Assembly (NCBI RefSeq): GCF_964204645.1
Contig: NC_134026.1
Span: 5,890,001 to 5,954,000, forward strand
Source: Tubulanus polymorphus
Lineage: Eukaryota; Nemertea; Palaeonemertea; Tubulaniformes; Tubulanidae
Reading direction: 5' to 3'
DNA length: 64,000 bases
Of the stretch, positions 61,071 to 64,000 are shown piece after piece (within the stretch, counting starts at the first letter, position 1; each line of letters begins with the position of its first letter). The notes under the pieces are model-generated. The model did no database searches. It was not told where the DNA came from and saw nothing but the letters and a program-made list of their open reading frames with translations. The position numbers and the translations under genes were made by a program.

Positions 61071-61835
61071 GGGTGATTTTACGACATTCTGATATTATTC
61101 ATGATCAAAATCAACGCTTTTGTATGCCTTAGGTCGAATCGTTAGATTCGTGAACTTATAATCGTCAGGAATGATGGGGATTTAAATTAATGACATTTTT
61201 GCAACTCTTTTCGTTATGAGAACGAGGAAACTTTTCTTACTTTTTGTAGTTAAACGAAGAGATTAATTGTAGTAGTTAAATGAAGAGTAATTCATTGTGT
61301 TAGACATTCTTTCAAAGGTCAATTCATTTACTCATTAGTATAATCTCGTCGCCTTGCATGGACTTGTCTGCGAATTCCGTTCCCCGTCGTTTGGCTCGTT
61401 AACTGATATATAATAGTCCTGCTCCGATAAACATGGCACCTATTTAGGCTGTATGAACTTGGGTTCACCTCCGTCACTTTTCTTCAGAAATATACAAAAT
61501 TTGTTTTAAATTTTAGTAATTGTCTAACAATTTGGACAAAGCTTAGTCCATTTGTAGTAGACATTCCAGTAAAACACTGACTATAGTCGAATAAACGCTA
61601 AAATCCGTCGTGTACACTGTAGATAAATGAAGAAATCCCACACTTGTGGGATTCCTTCATTTATACACTGACTATAATTTGCACCACAAAGTGACACCAC
61701 TGAATCCAAGTAAATCACTACCAATCAAAAAGTGCCCGGCCCGCCCCGTGGACAAATTGCTATCATAAGGTTAAAGTAAAGAGCTTCTTTCAATCAATTA
61801 CATGTTTCTATAGACCTATATGTTTTCCCTTTTCC
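61071..61835. other. Spacer upstream of the secreted-protein gene
   Basis: No gene. A near-perfect hairpin sits at 61617-61668: TGTAGATAAATGAAGAAATC / ATTCCTTCATTTATACAC around CCCACACTTGTGGG. The surrounding TGACTATA words repeat on both sides (about 61578 and 61668), so this is likely a very small foldback element. Confidence 0.5.
61617..61668. repeat. Near-perfect 25-bp-arm hairpin
   Basis: Arms TGTAGATAAATGAAGAAATC and GATTCCTTCATTTATACA with the loop inside CCACACTTGTGG. It could be a tiny transposable element or a microRNA-like hairpin. Nothing else supports a microRNA. Confidence 0.45.
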
Positions 61836-62949
61836 ATTTTGTACCATCCTGATCAGGGCAGAGTTTAGAAAAAAAAATTATCCACATCGTCCGCGCCTGC
61901 GCGTAACTTAATCGTCTGCGGAGAGGTTGTGTTGATTTGAAAATTGATAATTCACAGGGGTTTGTTTGAGAAACCAGAAACTAAGACGAATTTTTATTGG
62001 GGAATTTTATCCGAAAAATTTTGCTCTAAATGCTTTATATAAGAGCCCACAAAACCCGGCAGGACCATTATTCCTTACGATCATTTTCATATTGGGTTCT
62101 AAAATGTCCATCCCGAATGGAAAACCTGGTTTTCCTAGATCAACATCGAATTGGTTGTAAAATACGAACCGTTCCGACTGTTTATAATTTTTGGAAAATC
62201 AACGCTTCACCCTGCAAAAACTTTCATCCAAAACGAATAATAAATCCAAAGTATTTTTTCATCTATACATATTTCATTCTAAACTAATCAACAAAAACAA
62301 CAACATGTTATATGATTTCCTACATATCACCAGAAATGGTACATTCAAATCTTAAAGGGAAATACTATAACAACAGTCCGTTATTTAACAATACTGGATC
62401 GAAATTGGTACCTAAAAATGGCCGTCTGAATCCACGGTAATCGGGTTCGAATCCCAATAAGATGTTACGTTGTTCATAAACATTACATTTTAGAAAGGTT
62501 GTAATAACCAATAAAAAGGTATAAAAATAGTAATTCGTGTACAAAATCATTGCTCAAAATACTAGATATAGATACTAGAGCAATCAGTTTTATTATCACA
62601 GAACTTGCGGAATACTTTTAATATTAACATTTTATCACTAACCCTGTTAAGCACCAGGATGTTATAAGTAGACACCATACTGTTCTATTCAATAAACTTC
62701 TCTTACAATTAATTAAAGCTTCTCTCCTTACAGAATATCACAGATGAACAAAAATGAGCTGTTTTGAGCTATATAGAATGCAATTAATGTACAAACAAAG
62801 GATATTAGGCAAAAAATGATGCGTTGTTACTGTAATCGACCGGGTCACTTTTGTAAACTGCAATAAAATTATCACCATTTCATTCCTATAACTCACTGCC
62901 CGGTTATTGTAAGCTTGATCACGAATTTGTGTGTAATGTACGTACAGGG

Positions 62950-63267
62950 CAGGGGCGGATCTAGGGGGGTGAATACGGTGGCTAGCCACCCCCTCAAATG
63001 CCTTCCAAAAAGTTATCATAAGAGGCTTTTTCGTGTAAATAGCCTATCTCAAAGAAGATGAAATAAGAATGTTAGCTGCCTCAGAATCAGAACTCACAGT
63101 AGCGTTGTGACTATGTATTATATACCAAGTATGCTACGAGCAATCATCGAGACAAGCTCCCCCGTCTCACGACCTTCGGTCGCTCGGACTTCGCCGCTGA
63201 GTGGCTCGCTAGTCGCAGTCTCTTCATTACGTTTTGTCAGCCAACCCCTTTGAAAAATCCGCCCCTG
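62950..63267. mobile_element. MITE with CAGGGGCGGATC ends nested in repeat copy 2
   Basis: Same position and sequence as 43880-44197 in copy 1: left CAGGGGCGGATCTAGGGGGG, right AAAAATCCGCCCCTG. No separate insertion event; it was carried along with the large repeat. Confidence 0.6.
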
Positions 63268-63870
63268 CAGGTTATAAAGCCGGCCTGCCCGATAAACTTT
63301 TAAGCTCGACAGAAATGAGAAACTAGGTATAAATTTGTTCTAGCCTAGCAGCGAATAGGCCTCCTCAAATTCTAACAGTTTTGAAGGTCCGTCTTAAAAT
63401 TCACAAACCGTTCTCACGAGTGGTGACGTTAGGAATGATATTGGAAGAGTATCGTAATTGCATATTCTATCCATAATAATAATTTCGCCTCAGAAACAGG
63501 CTCAACGTGCAGCATTTTATCTAATTAAAACTAACAACAGATCAGGTATTGGAGAATCAGGTCAGCCATGATTCGCTTTGAGCCTTTTAATCATCTTATT
63601 CACTCGCTCCCGATCTCGACAATATACAATGTTACACATATATAAACACAATACACCGATCAATTCAATATCATCTGATGATCGTTTTATGGATTATTAA
63701 TAATTTTGCAACAGCTGGTTCATCTTGAATAAACATCGCCCGGTTCGATGGAACTGTACTGTACTCCATGAAGGAGGTTACAAAAATCCTCTATCATTTT
63801 CGTCAAACGAATAGAGAGCATCATTTAATACTGCGGTACGAATTTCAAGAGATTCAGCGGCGAAATCTCA

Positions 63871-63981
63871 CAGCGGGACTCGTCACAATAGATAGCGAAT
63901 GAATAAAACCAATATCCAACGACCAACCAGTCATCGATGCTGGCTTTATTCATTCACTATCAATTGTGACAAGTCCCTGTG
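63871..63981. repeat. Foldback element, copy 2
   Basis: Counterpart of 44801-44911 within the second large repeat, with the same arms (CAGCGGGACTCGTCACAATA and TATCAATTGTGACAAGTCCC). Confidence 0.7.
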
Positions 63982-64000
63982 CAAAATCTAAGGGTCTTAA

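Larger units (their letters stand above)
61836..64000. repeat. Large direct repeat, copy 2 (runs off window)
   Basis: Starts ATTTTGTACCATCCTGATCA and follows copy 1 at 42815 to the last base of the window (TCTAAGGGTCTTAA, equal to copy 1 position 44930). It carries about 49 bp more near 62043-62100. It includes the nested MITE at 62950-63267 and the foldback at 63871-63981. The left flank differs from copy 1, which has a MITE directly abutting. The right end is not defined. Confidence 0.85.

Noticed and set aside
42815-64000. Direct repeats as LTRs of one giant retrotransposon
   Set aside because: The 19 kb between them holds host genes and unrelated elements; no gag-pol, primer-binding site or polypurine tract was seen.

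Overview
The window is nuclear DNA from an animal. Genes are split into many short exons with canonical GT/AG introns. Base composition is AT-rich, and introns and spacers are packed with small inverted-repeat elements (MITEs), tRNA-type SINE pieces and larger transposons. HECTD3, SMIM7 and CUEDC1 orthologues point to a bilaterian. The repeat style (repeats rich in TCCGTCCGT, many TAGGCCTA-like palindromes) suggests a marine invertebrate, but I cannot fix the phylum. All exon models were built by hand from reading frames, splice sites and phase agreement.

Layout. 42-7757 (+): the 3' sixteen coding exons of HECTD3, an E3 ubiquitin ligase. 10437-11575 (-): most of SMIM7, a tiny four-plus-exon membrane-protein gene with no long ORF. 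13749-19648 (+): a complete six-exon CUEDC1. 24613-30158: a complete, apparently intact 5.5-kb DNA transposon with terminal inverted repeats and an AT target duplication. It carries two convergent intron-containing genes: a SAP-SWIM-YqaJ nuclease (+) and a THAP-DDE transposase (-). I assign it to the ISL2EU/IS4EU type. 30201-36518 (+): a nine-exon D-amino-acid/D-aspartate oxidase whose start codon lies 43 bp from the transposon end. 36519-47725: a gene-poor spacer with CpG-rich stretches and many repeats. 47726-53424 (-): a leucine-rich-repeat gene with six secure exons and a less certain coiled-coil C-terminal part. 54421-57521: a large palindrome whose right arm is split by a 5'-truncated non-LTR retrotransposon; the left arm keeps the empty site. 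58618-60638 (-): an unrecognised secreted-protein gene with its own TATA promoter, plus a broken partial copy of it downstream. 42815-44930 and 61836-64000: two nearly identical direct copies of a >2.1-kb repeat; the second runs off the window.

The host genes are not functionally linked. The one set of genes that plausibly works together is the transposase/nuclease pair inside the transposon, and this is the most interesting system in the window.
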